Positions 24,566-33,262 of a stretch of 64,000 nt of DNA are shown here, one piece after another (positions within the stretch are counted from its first letter, which is position 1; every line of letters starts with the position of its first letter). The position numbers and the translations under genes are program-made. Below the pieces are notes generated by a model, which was given only the letters and a program-made list of their open reading frames with translations, was not told the origin of the DNA and made no database searches. The stretch comes from Clostridiales bacterium (lineage in GTDB: Bacteria > Bacillota > Clostridia > Oscillospirales > Oscillospiraceae), in NCBI GenBank assembly GCA_029268065.1, contig JAJUHC010000002.1, positions 1 to 64,000 of the forward strand, written 5' to 3'.

Positions 24566-27088
24566 ATGACAAACGCTGAAACCAATATTACCGGCCTCAG
24601 TTCCGACGAAGCGAAAAGATTGCTGCAGCAATACGGCAAAAACGAGCTTACGCCGCAGAAAAAGGAGAGCTTTTTCCGAAAGGTTCTTCATGTTATCTGC
24701 GAGCCGATGTTCCTTTTGCTGATTGTTGCCGCGATCATTTATTTTATCCTCGGGGAACCGCGGGACGGGGCGATAATGCTCATTTTTGTCATCGGCATTA
24801 TCAGCATCGACATCATTCAGGAGTGGAAAACTGACAAAACATTGAATGCGCTGAAGGATTTATCCGCGCCGCACGCCGTGGTAATACGGGACGGAAAGGA
24901 AACGGTGATTCCCAGCGCGGAGCTTGTGCCGGGCGACCTGATGCTGATATGCGAGGGAGTAAAAATCCCCGCGGACGGCTTCGTCGTCAGCTGCAGCGAT
25001 CTTTGCGTGGAGGAGTCGTCGCTTACCGGCGAGGCCGAGGGGGTATGGAAGGTAGCCCGCACGAACGAGGCGCCCTCCGGAGACTACTGGAGGCGTGACT
25101 ACTGCTATGCCGGTACTCTTGTCACGCAGGGAACGGCGGCTGTTTTGGTCGATAAAACGGGCGCCGCTACCGAGTACGGAAAAATCGGCGCGAACGTGTC
25201 CGCCGCTCCCGCAGTCCAGACGCCCCTGCAGAAGCAGACGGGCAAGCTGGTCAAGGTCTGCGCCGGCATCGCGGCCGTTTTGTTCGTCGTGGTAGGCATA
25301 GTCACCTATTTTAATATTCCCGATCACGCTTTTTCTGACCGTTTGATCGAGAGCGTCCTCTCCGGCATCACGCTTGCCATGGCGATGATCCCCGAGGAAT
25401 TTCCCGTTATTCTGACAGTTTTTCTCTCCATGGGCGCGTGGCGGCTGGCGAAAAAGCAGTCGCTTGTCCGGAGGCTGCCGTCCGTGGAAACTCTGGGCTC
25501 CGTATCGGTGCTCTGCGTTGACAAAACGGGCACGATTACAATGAATCAAATGACGGTTCAGGAAATCTGGGCGCCTGACGGAGATGAGCATACCCTCATG
25601 GAAACCATGGGGCTTGGCTGTGAGGTCAACGCCTATGACCCGATGGAAAAGGCTATGCTCGATTATTGCGACGCACACGGGATATCGAAGGAGCACCTCT
25701 TCAGCGGCGAGTTGATCGACGAGTACGCATTTACCAACGAGCTCAAGATGATGGGACACGTCTGGTCCAGAAACGGAAAAGTTGTAATTGCCGCCAAGGG
25801 CTCTCCGGAAAGTATTTTAACAATCTGCGAGCTGGATGACAGGTCCAGAGAAACCGCGGAGCATAAGATAAGCGAAATGTCGAAGGAGGGCCTGCGCGTT
25901 ATCGCGGCGGCAACCGCAACGATGGCGTCCGGGGATGCGATTCCTGCAAGCATAACCGAATGCAGGCTGAAGCTATGCGGTCTGATCGGTCTCGCCGATC
26001 CCCCGAGGGAGAGCGTCAAGGCCGACCTTGAGGTGTGCCGCCGAGCCGGCATCCGCGTTGTCATGATAACGGGCGACAACGGGATAACGGCGTCAGCCAT
26101 CGCCAAAAAAATAGGCATGGAGCACAGCGAGAACATCATTACGGGCGCTATGCTTAACGAAATGTCCGATGATGAGCTTCGCGAGGCCGTCAAAACCGTA
26201 TCCATTTTCTCACGCGTCATTCCCGAGCACAAAATGAGGATTGTAAAGGCTTTTAAGGAAAACGGGGAAATCGTCGCCATGACGGGAGACGGCGTAAACG
26301 ACGCGCCGGCGCTCAAGTACGCCGATATAGGCATCGCCATGGGCAAGCGCGGAAGCGAGGTCTCCAGGGAGGCCGCCGATCTTATCTTGATGGATGACAA
26401 CTTTACCACCATAGTCGAGACGGTAAGGGACGGGCGGAGAATTTACGACAACATCCGAAAGGCTGTCGGGTATATATTTACTATTCACATCCCGATTGCG
26501 CTCTCGTCGCTGCTCGCCCCCCTGCTCGGCGTGGCTCCTGACGCCTTGATGCTTCTGCCGCTGCACGTCGTTTTGCTTGAGCTTATCATCGACCCCACCT
26601 GCTCCATCGTGCTGGAGCGCCAGCCGGCCGAGACAAACATAATGACGCGCAGGCCGCGCGACCCAAAGGCAAAGCTCCTTAACGGCCGCACGCTGCTGAA
26701 AAGCTTTATTCAGGGACTTGTCATTTTTGCCGCTTCCTTCGGTACATATTACGCCGTTCTTGCGTACAATCCGGCAAATGCTCCCACTGCCCGCGCAATG
26801 GGGCTCGTTATCGTCATGCTCTCCAATCTGTTCCTCGTTCAGGTAAACAGCTCGGACCGTGATTTTGTGCTCCGCTCCGCCTCCCTCCTTCTGAAGGACG
26901 GCGTCATGTGGGCGGTAAACATCGGCACATTGCTCATGCTGGCTGTCATTCTTTACACCCCGCTGTCGGGCTTCCTGAAGCTATCCCCGCTCTCCGCGGG
27001 GCAGCTCCTTGCCTCCGCAGGCATTGCTGCGCTCGCGGTGCTCTGGTACGAAATCGTGAAGCTCATTAATCGGCTGCGTTCAAGGTAA
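24566..27088 (+). CDS. Cation-translocating P-type ATPase, probable transition-metal exporter
   Basis: 840 residues, ATG with GGAGG 9 nt upstream. All P-type landmarks are present: actuator motif SLTGEA, membrane motif PEEFP, phosphorylation site CVDKTGTITMN (Asp319), MITGD and GDGVNDAP hinge motifs, and about ten membrane spans with a six-helix C-terminal half. Architecture is P2 (Ca2+-ATPase-like), but the M4 motif is PEEFPVIL rather than the PEGLP of Ca2+ pumps and there is no N-terminal heavy-metal domain. Together with the czcD-type riboswitch in its leader this indicates export of Fe2+, Co2+ or Ni2+ (inference). Confidence 0.9.
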   Translation: MTNAETNITGLSSDEAKRLLQQYGKNELTPQKKESFFRKVLHVICEPMFLLLIVAAIIYFILGEPRDGAIMLIFVIGIISIDIIQEWKTDKTLNALKDLSAPHAVVIRDGKETVIPSAELVPGDLMLICEGVKIPADGFVVSCSDLCVEESSLTGEAEGVWKVARTNEAPSGDYWRRDYCYAGTLVTQGTAAVLVDKTGAATEYGKIGANVSAAPAVQTPLQKQTGKLVKVCAGIAAVLFVVVGIVTYFNIPDHAFSDRLIESVLSGITLAMAMIPEEFPVILTVFLSMGAWRLAKKQSLVRRLPSVETLGSVSVLCVDKTGTITMNQMTVQEIWAPDGDEHTLMETMGLGCEVNAYDPMEKAMLDYCDAHGISKEHLFSGELIDEYAFTNELKMMGHVWSRNGKVVIAAKGSPESILTICELDDRSRETAEHKISEMSKEGLRVIAAATATMASGDAIPASITECRLKLCGLIGLADPPRESVKADLEVCRRAGIRVVMITGDNGITASAIAKKIGMEHSENIITGAMLNEMSDDELREAVKTVSIFSRVIPEHKMRIVKAFKENGEIVAMTGDGVNDAPALKYADIGIAMGKRGSEVSREAADLILMDDNFTTIVETVRDGRRIYDNIRKAVGYIFTIHIPIALSSLLAPLLGVAPDALMLLPLHVVLLELIIDPTCSIVLERQPAETNIMTRRPRDPKAKLLNGRTLLKSFIQGLVIFAASFGTYYAVLAYNPANAPTARAMGLVIVMLSNLFLVQVNSSDRDFVLRSASLLLKDGVMWAVNIGTLLMLAVILYTPLSGFLKLSPLSAGQLLASAGIAALAVLWYEIVKLINRLRSR

Positions 27089-27231
27089 TTTCTATATAAT
27101 GCCCGCTCCTTTGCCCGTGATTTTGGGAATACTTCCTCGCTTTCCGTCCGAGGCGCTAGGATTTTATGTCGAAATATGATAGAATAAGTAAAGGATGTGC
27201 GCAGACGGCACGGGCATAAGGAGGGCGGCAA

Positions 27232-28107
27232 ATGGATTTGAGCTATTTTGAATACAAGGCGATCGTAGAATCTTCTCCAAATATGATTTGGAGGTCCGGG
27301 ACAGACGCTAAATGCGATTACTTCAACGAAACCTGGCTGAAATTCACCGGCAGGACGCTGGAGCAGGAGCTGGGCAGCGGCTGGGCGGAGGGAGTGCATC
27401 CGGACGACCTTGACGCCTGCCTAAAAACCTATCTGGAAGCCTTTGAAAAGCGGGAGCCTTTTGAGATGGAATACCGCTTGAACCGTTTCGACGGCCAGCC
27501 CCGCTGGATCAGCGACAGAGGTGTGCCCTTTTTTGACGACGGCGGGAAATTCTGCGGCTACATCGGGAGCTGCGTGGATGTGACGGAAAGAGTGGAGGGC
27601 CGAAAGCTGACCGAAATGGCCCACTATGATAAAACGACCGGCATTTATAACCGGAACTATTTGGATTACAGGCTCGATTACGAGTTTGAAAAGGCGCTCC
27701 ATGGAAAACCTCGCCTCGCCGTCTTTATGATGGACATAGACCGATTTAAGCTGATAAACGATTTTTACGGGCACGACGCCGGAGACAGAGTCTTGGCTCA
27801 TATAGCTCGGAAGCTTTCCGGAGCCGTCAGAAAATCGGACATAGTCGGAAGATACGGCGGAGATGAATTCCTCGCTGTGCTTCCGAACACGGGGCTTGAC
27901 GAGGCAAGGCCGATTGCGGACAGAATACTCGCCTCTCTGTCAGCTTTCAAAATCGGGGAAGCCTCCGTGAATCTGAGTCTGAGCATCGGCATCGCCGCAC
28001 TTGAGAACGACGCAGGCGTATCGGAACTCATAAAGAGGGCTGACACAGCGATGTATCGGGCCAAAAAGGAGGGCGGCGGCAGATACAAGGCGTCCGGCGA
28101 GCGCTAA
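27232..28107 (+). CDS. PAS-GGDEF diguanylate cyclase
   Basis: 291 residues. Residues about 5-120 form a PAS/PAC domain (FEYKAIVESSPNMIWRSG, then GYIGSCVDVTER). Residues about 125-290 form a GGDEF domain with the intact catalytic motif RYGGDEF. An RxxD sequence (RKSD) lies exactly five residues before GGDEF, the spacing of the inhibitory I-site. It should make cyclic di-GMP from GTP with product inhibition. There is no transmembrane segment, so it senses a cytoplasmic signal. The PilZ gene follows 170 nt downstream on the same strand. Confidence 0.92.
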   Translation: MDLSYFEYKAIVESSPNMIWRSGTDAKCDYFNETWLKFTGRTLEQELGSGWAEGVHPDDLDACLKTYLEAFEKREPFEMEYRLNRFDGQPRWISDRGVPFFDDGGKFCGYIGSCVDVTERVEGRKLTEMAHYDKTTGIYNRNYLDYRLDYEFEKALHGKPRLAVFMMDIDRFKLINDFYGHDAGDRVLAHIARKLSGAVRKSDIVGRYGGDEFLAVLPNTGLDEARPIADRILASLSAFKIGEASVNLSLSIGIAALENDAGVSELIKRADTAMYRAKKEGGGRYKASGER

Positions 28108-28279
28108 TCGCCCCCATGTACCTGAAAAACTAATCCTGCGGCATTTGCATAAATGCCAAATGTATGATAAACTTTTAGGAAGAGCAGCCGATAGATACAA
28201 CGGGAGTGCTGCGCTCATTTCTAAACCGCAGGCTCTTTTTATTGCCGATCATTTTAAATAGTAAAAGGGGGGTGACATT

Positions 28280-28975
28280 GTGCCGCAAATAGAGCTCGGC
28301 GACAAGCTCACAGTAAGCACACTGGCCGGCTTTCGTGCAAATCACTCTTATCCAAGCCGCGTCGGAGAGGTGCTTGGCGAGCATCAGTTTCTTGTCGAGG
28401 CGCCGATTTTCAAGGACCAGGTAATGGAATTCCCCATCAACAAGGAATACGTTTTCGTTTTTTATACACAAAGCGGCTTGATTAAGGCAAACGGCATAAT
28501 CACCGAGTACCTGACGCAGGAAAAGGTCACCATGATGAAAATCAGGGTGGGAGAATTTGAACAAATACAGCGCCGGGAGTGTTACAGGGTTAATGTTACG
28601 CTTCCCTTCACATACACGATAATTAAGGCGTCCAAGGACGGAGAGGCCGAAGACGATCCGCCGGTTTTCAGGGGAATAGTAAAGAACATCAGCGGCAAAG
28701 GCATCTGCTTTACGACCGACGAGCAGCTTTATGTCAACCAGCGCATTTCGTGCCGGCTTTCCTTCGATAACACGTCCCTTACGGTGGAGGGCCTTGTGCT
28801 CTCGTCGGAGTCCTCCAGAAATTCCAGTGGCCTTTTCACCTGCCGTCTGGCTTTTATAAGCATCGACAACCGGCAGCAGGACGAGATAATCAGATATGTA
28901 ATGAAAATTGAGCGAGGCATTATTTTCGGCAAAAGGATCAGGTCCGAGGAAAGGAAGAAGCGGGAACGCCCATAA
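28280..28975 (+). CDS. PilZ-domain c-di-GMP receptor, YcgR/MotI-like
   Basis: 231 residues, GTG start. The N-terminal ~95 residues match the YcgR-type partner domain (GDKLTVSTLAGFRANHSYPSRVGEV...). The PilZ domain follows, with the c-di-GMP-binding RRECYR (RxxxR-type) and NISGKGICF (D/NxSxxG) motifs. Homologs such as Bacillus MotI brake flagellar motors when c-di-GMP is high. The gene lies next to a cyclase. No flagellar genes are in this window, so motor control is inferred from the family only. Confidence 0.88.
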   Translation: MPQIELGDKLTVSTLAGFRANHSYPSRVGEVLGEHQFLVEAPIFKDQVMEFPINKEYVFVFYTQSGLIKANGIITEYLTQEKVTMMKIRVGEFEQIQRRECYRVNVTLPFTYTIIKASKDGEAEDDPPVFRGIVKNISGKGICFTTDEQLYVNQRISCRLSFDNTSLTVEGLVLSSESSRNSSGLFTCRLAFISIDNRQQDEIIRYVMKIERGIIFGKRIRSEERKKRERP

Positions 28976-29029
28976 GCGGGGCCAAACGCGGTCTTTTCCT
29001 GACACGGCGACGCAATAGCATATTAAACT

Positions 29030-29067
29030 ACGGGGATCGCCTGAAAAGCGGTCCCCGTCCGTTTTAT
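29030..29067 (+). terminator. Intrinsic terminator after the PilZ gene
   Basis: Stem ACGGGGA (29030-29036) / TCCCCGT (29052-29058) with an inner CGC/GCG pair, followed by CCGTTTTATTT. It lies between the convergent PilZ and carboxylesterase genes. Confidence 0.7.
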
Positions 29068-30575
29068 TTATAATTTTTATCGAGAAGAAAGCTCATCAGC
29101 TCCCCGGGAGGATCGACGCTGGGGAAAGCCCTGTCCCTGAACCACATTCTGTACGGCTCAGCCTCCGTGAAGGGCTTCCACAAAGGCATTTCGCTGCCGT
29201 CAGCATCCTTGCCGTTCGGGTCCCCCGAGCGTATAAAGTTCGCCCAGTAATTGCACATCTGCCTCGCGAGGTCATAATGCTTCCCGACAAAGGGGCGCCA
29301 GCACTTTGCGAGGGTCTCAAAGAAAAACCAGAGATCAGAGGAATGAAAAGCGCCCGGACTGTCCCAGCCGGGTATTTCAGGCTGGAATACCCAGTAATAA
29401 AAGGGCGTCCCGTTCCCCGTTTTTGCCCTGGCTCTCGCGAAAAGCCTTAATGAATGCTCCAGAATGCTGTTGGTTGACTTATAGAGCATTTCGGTTATGG
29501 CTCCGTTTGATGAAGCGCATATTCTAAGGAATTCATCCGCCTCCTCACCGTAATTTTCCCTGGCAAAGGCTTTAAATTCGTCGACTGTTTTAACGTTTGG
29601 TCTTTCGAGGAATTCCACCGGCGTATGCCCGAACATCATCGGTACCTGCAGGCACTTGTTTTCCATAAAACGCTCGTTGTTATTTCCGAAATTAAACTTT
29701 TCGTCCGCAACGGTGCCCCAGCGTCCCTTGTATTCGATCGCCTTGTCCCTTATGTAAAACGCGTCCAGCCTGCGCGCCTCGACGAGGGAGGAAACGCCCA
29801 GAAACTCAAAGAACTGAACGCCTTCCTGTTCGGCCTGCCGCAGGGTTTTCGGCGAACGGAACATACCGCCCGGATACGCCGCTTTTGAAACGCCGCTGTC
29901 CACTATCGCCTTCTGAAAGAGCCCCTCGTTTTGCAGGCAGGTGACCTGCGACATTACGCTGCCGCCGCCCGCCGACTGCCCGCCTATGGTTATGTTTCCG
30001 GGGTCTCCGCCGAACGCCGCGATGTTCTTCTTTACCCAGCGTGTCGCGAACTGCTGGTCAAGGTTTCCGAAATTGGCGGGAGCCTCGGGATTTTCGGCGC
30101 TTATCTCCGGATGGCAGAGAAATCCGAAAACATTCAGCCTGTAATTCACCGTAACGACGACTATCCCGCGCCTCGCTATGCGTTCGCCGTCGAACTCCAT
30201 CTCGGCGGTGTTGCCTTCCTGAAGTCCGCCGCCGAAATACCAGACAAAAACCGGCAGCCTTTCTTCCGCGCTTTTAGCCGGAGTCCATATGTTGAGATGC
30301 AGCGAGTCCTCGTCCATCTCTATTTCCGGGTTTACGTTCCATTCCCTCGAATAGATGTTGTCAGGGTCTTCCCCGGGCTTGTGCTGCATGGATATAGGTC
30401 CGAACTTGTACGCTTTCAGCACCCCGTCCCAGTTTTTGGCCGGCTGCGGCGCTCTCCACCGATTTTCGCCCGTCGGCGGCGCCGCGAAGGGGATCCCCTT
30501 AAATGAAGTAATTCTGGGATCGGCGGCGGGCAGCCCTTCCACAAGGCCGTTTTCAACTTTCACTCTCGTCAGCAT
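29064..30575 (-). CDS. Type B carboxylesterase
   Basis: 503 residues from the ATG at 30575 with AAAGGGG 8 nt upstream. Alpha/beta-hydrolase of the carboxylesterase-B family: oxyanion-hole segment WYFGGGLQEG, nucleophile elbow GGQSAGGGS (Ser201), likely acidic residue in the HTPVEFLERP region, and catalytic His in GAFHSSDLWF. No signal peptide, so it is cytoplasmic. It hydrolyses carboxylic esters; natural substrate unknown. It is divergent from the DUF2099 gene. Confidence 0.9.
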   Translation of the reverse strand: MLTRVKVENGLVEGLPAADPRITSFKGIPFAAPPTGENRWRAPQPAKNWDGVLKAYKFGPISMQHKPGEDPDNIYSREWNVNPEIEMDEDSLHLNIWTPAKSAEERLPVFVWYFGGGLQEGNTAEMEFDGERIARRGIVVVTVNYRLNVFGFLCHPEISAENPEAPANFGNLDQQFATRWVKKNIAAFGGDPGNITIGGQSAGGGSVMSQVTCLQNEGLFQKAIVDSGVSKAAYPGGMFRSPKTLRQAEQEGVQFFEFLGVSSLVEARRLDAFYIRDKAIEYKGRWGTVADEKFNFGNNNERFMENKCLQVPMMFGHTPVEFLERPNVKTVDEFKAFARENYGEEADEFLRICASSNGAITEMLYKSTNSILEHSLRLFARARAKTGNGTPFYYWVFQPEIPGWDSPGAFHSSDLWFFFETLAKCWRPFVGKHYDLARQMCNYWANFIRSGDPNGKDADGSEMPLWKPFTEAEPYRMWFRDRAFPSVDPPGELMSFLLDKNYK

Positions 30576-30864
30576 AGATTTTCCCCTTTCCGATATAAGG
30601 TGCGGCCGCACAGGGCAATTTGCGCCGTGAAGCGGAAACACCGCATTATGTTATATTTTCATTTTATCATATAGCCTGATAAATAAGATATTATTTGCAA
30701 AGAAAATCAAAAAATTTTTGTTTTAATAATAAAAAATCGTCGTATACGGGGGCGCCCGAAAATGATACAATGGCGGAAGGCAAATTGTGGAGCCGTACGG
30801 CGTGGGTGCGAGCTCGCAAAAATGAATTCGCCGAATTTTATATGCCGTCATCGAGGTGATTATT
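30576..30864. promoter_or_regulatory. Divergent intergenic region
   Basis: About 290 nt between the carboxylesterase and DUF2099 genes. AT-rich in the middle (30650-30740), as expected for two promoters. I could not define confident -35/-10 pairs and see no structured RNA. Confidence 0.4.
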
Positions 30865-32178
30865 ATGAGCAAAATAACAGCCGAATACAGATTGGAAAGA
30901 GCTGAAAACAATAAAATCATCATCCGCTTTCGCAAGCAAAACAGGGATCTGTCACGATACTTTACAGATTTCTCAGTCCCGGAGCCGATAAGTGAAGAGG
31001 TTTTGGACGCCCTTATCGGGGAAGCCCTGAGCGGCTGCGGAGAATCCCCCGCGGTTTCGGCGCGTGAAATCGGCCGGGACGAGCTTGCGCTTCAGACCGA
31101 CACCGAAGACGAAAAAGCGCTCGCCACATTTATTCAGGCCTTCCTTGACGCCCTCGGGAGATTTTATGAAGAAAACGAGATTCATATAACAAGAATGTTC
31201 GGCAGCTTCGTCTATATAAAGCGCACGGGCTCAGGTCTCGAGGCGCTCAAGGCCACCCCCGTCCCCATTCGTTACTGCCCCCTGATGCGGCAGCTCCTCA
31301 GGGAAGTAGGCGGGAAAACCGCGGAGAGCCTGCTCGCCTCCGTCGAGTCCGGCGACGCCGCCAACCAGACCGGTCTGATGACGGAGCTGATAAACGAGGT
31401 TGTCATCAAGGGCGGCTATTTCGACACCTCGCGCCCCCTCAATTCCTGCGAGGCGAACGTGCTGTTCGGTGCATCCGAAACCATGAGCACGGCTTTCAGA
31501 AGCGGTCTTCTTGACGCAGCGGTCATCGTGTCCAACAACCTCGGCACGATCATTACGACCAACGACAGCAATACACAGGGCGCAGTGAAGCGCATGACGG
31601 GACTCTTTCTGACCAGTCCTTCACGCGAAATCGTCGCCACGGCGCTTAAGGCGAAAATAATCCCGGTTTTTCCGCACACAGCCGTCATAGACCAGCTCGA
31701 GGGCGTGAAGCTCGCGATTGCACTCGGCTACAAAAGAATCGCCGTTTCGGTTGCCTGGATGGACAATATTCTCTTAAGCGAGATATCAAAGCTCGAAAAA
31801 GACGGCGTGACGCTATATAAATTTGGGCTCTGCTCGACGGGCATAGACGAGGCGAACGCCGACGCCATGCAGAAGCACGCCGATCTCATATGGTCCTGCG
31901 CCTCCAAAGTGGTGAGGTCGAGCATCGAGCCGGAGGCGATAGCTCAGGTGGGCGTGAAAATACCGGTGCATATAATGAGCGAAAAGGGCTGGCGTCTCGT
32001 CAGAAACCACCTTGAGCTGACTACAAAGGACCGCACCGGCAAAACGGTATCCTACGAGTCTGTCGTCTGCTCGAAGGGCGGGGAAAAGCCCGTTGTTTTG
32101 AACGACGGGAACGAGTTCCGCGTCATGGCCGCAAAGCAGCTGAGAGGCTGCCCCGACTGTCCTCACCCCTGTGTGTGA
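30865..32178 (+). CDS. DUF2099 / methanogenesis marker protein 8-like protein
   Basis: 437 residues. ATG at 30865 with GAGGTG 7 nt upstream; a GTG at 30856 is an alternative. Residues about 130-390 resemble the DUF2099 family known as methanogenesis marker 8: IRYCPLMRQL, VLFGASETMSTAFRSGLLDAAVIVSNNLGTIITT, MTGLFLTSPSREIV, FPHTAVIDQLEGVKLAIALGYKRIAVSVA, LIWSCASKVVR and AQVGVKIPVHIMSEKGW. There is an extra ~130-residue N-terminal domain and a C-terminal CPDCPHPC cysteine cluster, which could bind metal. No methanogenesis genes are near. Biochemical function is unknown; the family was named for its distribution in methanogens. Confidence 0.7.
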   Translation: MSKITAEYRLERAENNKIIIRFRKQNRDLSRYFTDFSVPEPISEEVLDALIGEALSGCGESPAVSAREIGRDELALQTDTEDEKALATFIQAFLDALGRFYEENEIHITRMFGSFVYIKRTGSGLEALKATPVPIRYCPLMRQLLREVGGKTAESLLASVESGDAANQTGLMTELINEVVIKGGYFDTSRPLNSCEANVLFGASETMSTAFRSGLLDAAVIVSNNLGTIITTNDSNTQGAVKRMTGLFLTSPSREIVATALKAKIIPVFPHTAVIDQLEGVKLAIALGYKRIAVSVAWMDNILLSEISKLEKDGVTLYKFGLCSTGIDEANADAMQKHADLIWSCASKVVRSSIEPEAIAQVGVKIPVHIMSEKGWRLVRNHLELTTKDRTGKTVSYESVVCSKGGEKPVVLNDGNEFRVMAAKQLRGCPDCPHPCV

Positions 32179-32226
32179 AGCCTTGGACTTTTTCGGTTAA
32201 TACACAATGAAGAAGGCTTTTTTGGT

Positions 32227-33144
32227 ATGTTTTTTAAGATTGAAAACGGTAAACTCAGCGAAGTAATATCCGAGAACGTGACGCTATCGGGCTCGGACAG
32301 GTTTTTCGGCTTCCTGGACTACTCGGAGAACCCCGCCGCGTCCGAGGGTTTCGGTTTCAGTGGAAATCATGCCGTCGAGTGCGCGGGGACCCGGTCGATG
32401 CTATACGAAAACTACGAGGGCTATGATTTCATGAGCCTTAATCTGCGCGAAACCGAAGCTTCGGACACGCCTATCGGCAAGGTGCACATATATCTGAAGG
32501 AAAACTTTATTCTGTTTCTGCTTGAGAACGCCCCGCGCGCCGAAAGAACGCTCCGTCAGCTCAGCGAGGGCGGCAGCTTTCCCGGCTTTGACCGCCTTCT
32601 GAACAACTTCTTCGAAAAGCTCATCGCCGAGGACTGCGGCGAAATCGACAGCATCGAACAGGAAATCGCGGACCTTGAGGACGAGCTGCTGGAATCTCAG
32701 GGAGGAAGCTTTGCAAGAGAAATCGCAGCCCTGAGAAAAAGGCTTCTCGCTCTCAAGCGTTATTACGAGCAGCTCCTCAACGTGCTTGACGAGCTTCTTG
32801 AAAACGAAAACTCGCTGCTTTCAGAGACCACCCTCCGCTACTTCAAGATTTTTGACGGCAAGGTGGACAGGCGCTACCACACGATACTGAACCTGCGCGA
32901 TTATGTAACCCAGGTTCGCGAGGCATATCAGGCCGAGGTTGACATAGGCTTAAACAACATTATGAAGATATTCACGGTTATCACCGCGATCTTTCTTCCG
33001 CTCACGCTTCTTGTCGGCTGGTATGGAATGAACCTTAAAATGCCCGAATACAGCTGGGAATACGGTTATCCGGTGGTGATTTGCCTTTCTATTCTCATTG
33101 TGGGCGCCTGCTTCCTGTTTTTTAAAAAGAAAAAATGGTTCTGA
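32227..33144 (+). CDS. CorA-like divalent-cation transporter
   Basis: 305 residues. A mostly cytoplasmic alpha/beta and coiled-coil N-terminal part (IAALRKRLLALKRYYEQLLNVLDELL) leads to two C-terminal membrane helices. The signature GMN is present in LLVGWYGMNLKMPEY and the protein ends in a basic tail FKKKKWF. It forms a pentameric Mg2+ (or Co2+) channel. There is only a weak ribosome-binding site. Confidence 0.9.
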   Translation: MFFKIENGKLSEVISENVTLSGSDRFFGFLDYSENPAASEGFGFSGNHAVECAGTRSMLYENYEGYDFMSLNLRETEASDTPIGKVHIYLKENFILFLLENAPRAERTLRQLSEGGSFPGFDRLLNNFFEKLIAEDCGEIDSIEQEIADLEDELLESQGGSFAREIAALRKRLLALKRYYEQLLNVLDELLENENSLLSETTLRYFKIFDGKVDRRYHTILNLRDYVTQVREAYQAEVDIGLNNIMKIFTVITAIFLPLTLLVGWYGMNLKMPEYSWEYGYPVVICLSILIVGACFLFFKKKKWF

Positions 33145-33201
33145 GCTCCCGCCGGCGAAAAGCACGCTTCCTATACCCGAACTTATTATTTTTATTGCAT
33201 T

Positions 33202-33229
33202 TTGACTTAATTTGGTGGTAAAATAATGT
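33202..33229 (+). promoter_or_regulatory. Likely promoter of metG
   Basis: TTGACT (33202-33207), 16-nt spacer, TAATGT (33224-33229), 34 nt upstream of the metG start. No T-box or SAM riboswitch fits in the short leader. Confidence 0.5.
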
Positions 33230-33262
33230 CTAACCTGCATTAAACCCCGAGGAGGATTATTC

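Noticed and set aside
33145-33262. Possible SAM riboswitch or T-box before metG
   Set aside because: The leader after the predicted promoter is too short and no conserved motif is seen.
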